This document shows positions 6,523 to 7,033 of a stretch of DNA of 7,033 nucleotides, piece after piece. The stretch lies in contig JASHPP010000063.1 in the NCBI GenBank assembly GCA_030038035.1, forward strand, positions 1 through 7,033. The letters run 5' to 3'. The position numbers were made by a program, and so were the translations under genes. This DNA is from Trebonia sp. GTDB taxonomy: Bacteria > Actinomycetota > Actinomycetes > Streptosporangiales > Streptosporangiaceae. A model generated the notes under the pieces. That model was not told the origin of the DNA, made no database searches, and saw only the letters and a program-made list of their open reading frames with translations. Positions within the stretch are counted from its first letter, which is position 1; the number at the start of each line of letters is the position of its first letter.

Positions 6523-7033
6523 TCAGGACAGCGTCTTGGCGGCGAACGCGTAGGCCTGCTGGCCGAGTTCGAGCACCGCCAGCCGGGACGCGTTCGGGCC
6601 GACCACGATCACGGCGCCCGCGAACCCGCTGGCACGATAGACGAGGGTCCAGGCGTCGTCCGCCGGGTGGCCTGCCGTCTGCACGTTGAGCACCAGGGCC
6701 TGCTCGCCGATCCCCGTGACGGCCGATTCGCTGGCCGTGTACCGCACGGTCGTGCCGCCGATCGCGGCCCGGTAGCGGGCGCAGCCGGCGGGGATCCGGC
6801 TGGCGAGCGCCCGTGCGGCAGCCGAGCCAGGCGGGGCGACAATAACCTCCGAAATGCCGTTTTGCCCCACGCGGAACGTCACGGCCGCGGCCGGCGCGCC
6901 GCCGGGCAGCGCGGCGTCGAAGCCGGTCAGCGTGACCTGCGCGCACGCCTTCGGCGTGACGGAACCGCCGGCCGCCGGCTCCCTGGCCGCCCGCACCGCG
7001 GGCAGCGACGCGTAGCTGCCGTACTCGGCCGGC
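6523..7033 (-). CDS. Exported PknH-sensor-like protein, C-terminal part (5' end outside window)
   Basis: I do not recognise a named gene. The frame is open to the right edge and shows 169 residues before a TGA, so the start and any signal peptide or membrane anchor are missing. The upstream end reads PAEYGSYASLPAVRAARE. Cysteines sit at visible positions 30 (PKACAQ) and 84 (PAGCARY), a spacing compatible with a disulfide. The later part, DDAWTLVYRASGFAGAVIVVG followed by a C-terminal helix ending AYAFAAKTLS, resembles the extracellular sensor domain of PknH and related actinobacterial lipoproteins. That similarity is from memory of the fold's sequence pattern, so the family call is tentative. 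Composition is rich in Ala, Gly and Val with no transmembrane segment in the visible part, consistent with a domain outside the membrane. It lies on the hisC strand but is separated by 266 bp, so co-transcription is doubtful. Confidence 0.7.
   Translation of the reverse strand, partial: PAEYGSYASLPAVRAAREPAAGGSVTPKACAQVTLTGFDAALPGGAPAAAVTFRVGQNGISEVIVAPPGSAAARALASRIPAGCARYRAAIGGTTVRYTASESAVTGIGEQALVLNVQTAGHPADDAWTLVYRASGFAGAVIVVGPNASRLAVLELGQQAYAFAAKTLS

Noticed and set aside
6419..6946. Alternative minus-strand frame overlapping the sensor-like gene
   Set aside because: Its translation is Arg-rich and runs through the tandem repeats. The frame ending at 6523 has much better third-position G/C use and a coherent protein.
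1..7033. RNA genes, CRISPR arrays, mobile elements, phage or defence systems
   Set aside because: No tRNA-like cloverleaf, no regularly spaced repeats, and no transposase, integrase or nuclease motifs were seen on either strand.

Overview
The window is about 7 kb of very GC-rich chromosomal DNA. It has G/C-dominated third codon positions, GTG starts at several genes and compact gene packing. Together with the protein families this points to an actinomycete (Actinomycetota). I cannot name the genus from the sequence alone.

Positions 1-3378 on the plus strand are a purine-biosynthesis block in the order purA (3' part only), purD, purB. PurD catalyses an early step of the IMP pathway. PurA and PurB together convert IMP to AMP, and PurB also acts at the SAICAR step. 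purD and purB overlap by 4 bp (GTGA) and are probably translationally coupled. The 29-bp purA-purD gap holds a candidate leaderless promoter. A full-length UDP-GlcNAc enolpyruvyltransferase of the MurA family follows about 110 bp after purB on the same strand. All the catalytic residues I could locate are intact, including a Cys in the active-site loop.

The minus strand occupies 4784-7033. Reading leftward, the first gene is the C-terminal part of a PknH-sensor-like or lipoprotein-like exported protein (cut by the window edge). Then comes a 266-bp intergenic region with palindromes and a 34-bp tandem duplication. Then comes a HisC/Pat-type PLP aminotransferase.

The oddest spot is the end of the aminotransferase. 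The family normally stops near residue 355, but this frame stays open for about 136 more codons. The extension runs through a strong 38-nt hairpin and across an apparent small lipoprotein gene, which has its own GTG start, Shine-Dalgarno-like sequence and lipobox. The lipoprotein's N-terminal half and plausible C-terminal half lie in different frames. The extended frame's stop overlaps the murA stop tail-to-tail by 4 bp (CTAG). The simplest reading is a lost hisC stop plus a decayed or frameshifted lipoprotein gene; sequencing error is the main alternative.

I see no RNA genes, CRISPR arrays, transposases, or defence or phage genes. Apart from the hisC-tail locus, this is ordinary housekeeping DNA, and I do not claim a new system.
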